Below, piece by piece: positions 46,802 to 46,921 of a DNA stretch of 46,921 nt. The translations under genes were made by a program, and so were the position numbers. Position 1 is the stretch's first letter. Each line of letters starts with the position of its first letter. The stretch is from NCBI RefSeq assembly GCF_004296935.1, contig NZ_SCVH01000082.1, positions 1 to 46,921 of the forward strand. Direction: 5' to 3'. Under the pieces are notes generated by a model. The model ran no database searches, was not told the origin of the DNA, and saw only the letters and a list, made by a program, of their open reading frames with translations. The stretch is from Reyranella sp. (GTDB lineage Bacteria > Pseudomonadota > Alphaproteobacteria > Reyranellales > Reyranellaceae).

Positions 46802-46921
46802 AGTTGCAAGTTCAGCAGGTTTATGCCATGTTTTCTGTCAGGCTGGCGGGGATTGCGCCGGCCTCTTTCGTTTGTTCCGGCAAGACCTGCCCGCGGCCGC
46901 CCGCGGGTTCGCGCGCTCCTC
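46802..46921. repeat. Right copy of 120-bp terminal inverted repeat
   Basis: This is the exact reverse complement of bases 1-120. The inner edge starts with AGTTGCAAGTTCAGCAGG, and the outer part is GC-rich (GCGGCCGCCCGCGGG). It carries no gene. The probable explanation is the edge of a multicopy insertion sequence at which the assembly ended. Confidence 0.85.

Overview
The window is chromosome-like DNA of a high-GC bacterium, most probably an alphaproteobacterium of the Rhodospirillales/Hyphomicrobiales type (a Reyranella- or Bradyrhizobium-like genome is my guess, not proven). The reasons are the GC-rich coding style, tandem oligopeptide and TAXI-TRAP uptake systems, a Bug-type receptor, a CaiB/BaiF CoA-transferase, and many intergenic palindromes of the kind common in those orders. 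No tRNA gene, rRNA, CRISPR array or complete transposase is visible. The first and last 120 bases are exact reverse complements of each other. The window therefore probably ends on both sides inside one multicopy element.

Layout. 137-10722 (minus strand): a tripartite RND efflux operon (adaptor, MdtB-like pump, MdtC-like pump, outer-membrane lipoprotein) followed by dinB; a palindrome at 10741-10759 may be its operator. 10827-12892 (minus): thiC with a TPP riboswitch and a recognisable promoter. 12900-16330: an island with lower GC that holds a frameshifted HTH gene, an IS-end-like 17-bp repeat and a large membrane-anchored protein with seven exact 53-residue repeats. 16436-18569 (minus): a CoA-transferase downstream of a GrdB/PrdB-like selenoprotein whose in-frame UGA (18039-18041) is followed by a SECIS-like hairpin. 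18737-30658 (plus): a Bug-type receptor, yejABEF peptide importer, two tandem TAXI receptors, a terminator, a fused TRAP permease and an overlapping hydroxyacid dehydrogenase.

30678-38798: an M17 aminopeptidase, a GST, a CobW-type GTPase with an overlapping amidohydrolase, a membrane-bound class III cyclase and a GMC oxidoreductase. 39011-40228: the GMC partner subunit, then a scarred stretch with a truncated RelE-like toxin, its intact XRE antitoxin and a second, broken copy of the partner-subunit C-terminus. 40230-43863 (minus, lower GC): two genes, an unknown 521-residue protein and a DUF262/DUF1524 (GmrSD-like) protein, which look like an acquired phage-defence cassette. 44053-46784: a GST-like protein, a four-helix membrane protein, a PhnA-domain protein and a YbaY-like secreted protein. 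Two near-identical FNR/FixK-type boxes precede the membrane-protein and YbaY-like genes.

The most noteworthy items are the selenoprotein/CoA-transferase operon, the two-gene DUF262 cassette, the 53-residue-repeat membrane protein, the paired FNR-type boxes, and the palindromic elements that have cut into or supplied ends to several genes.
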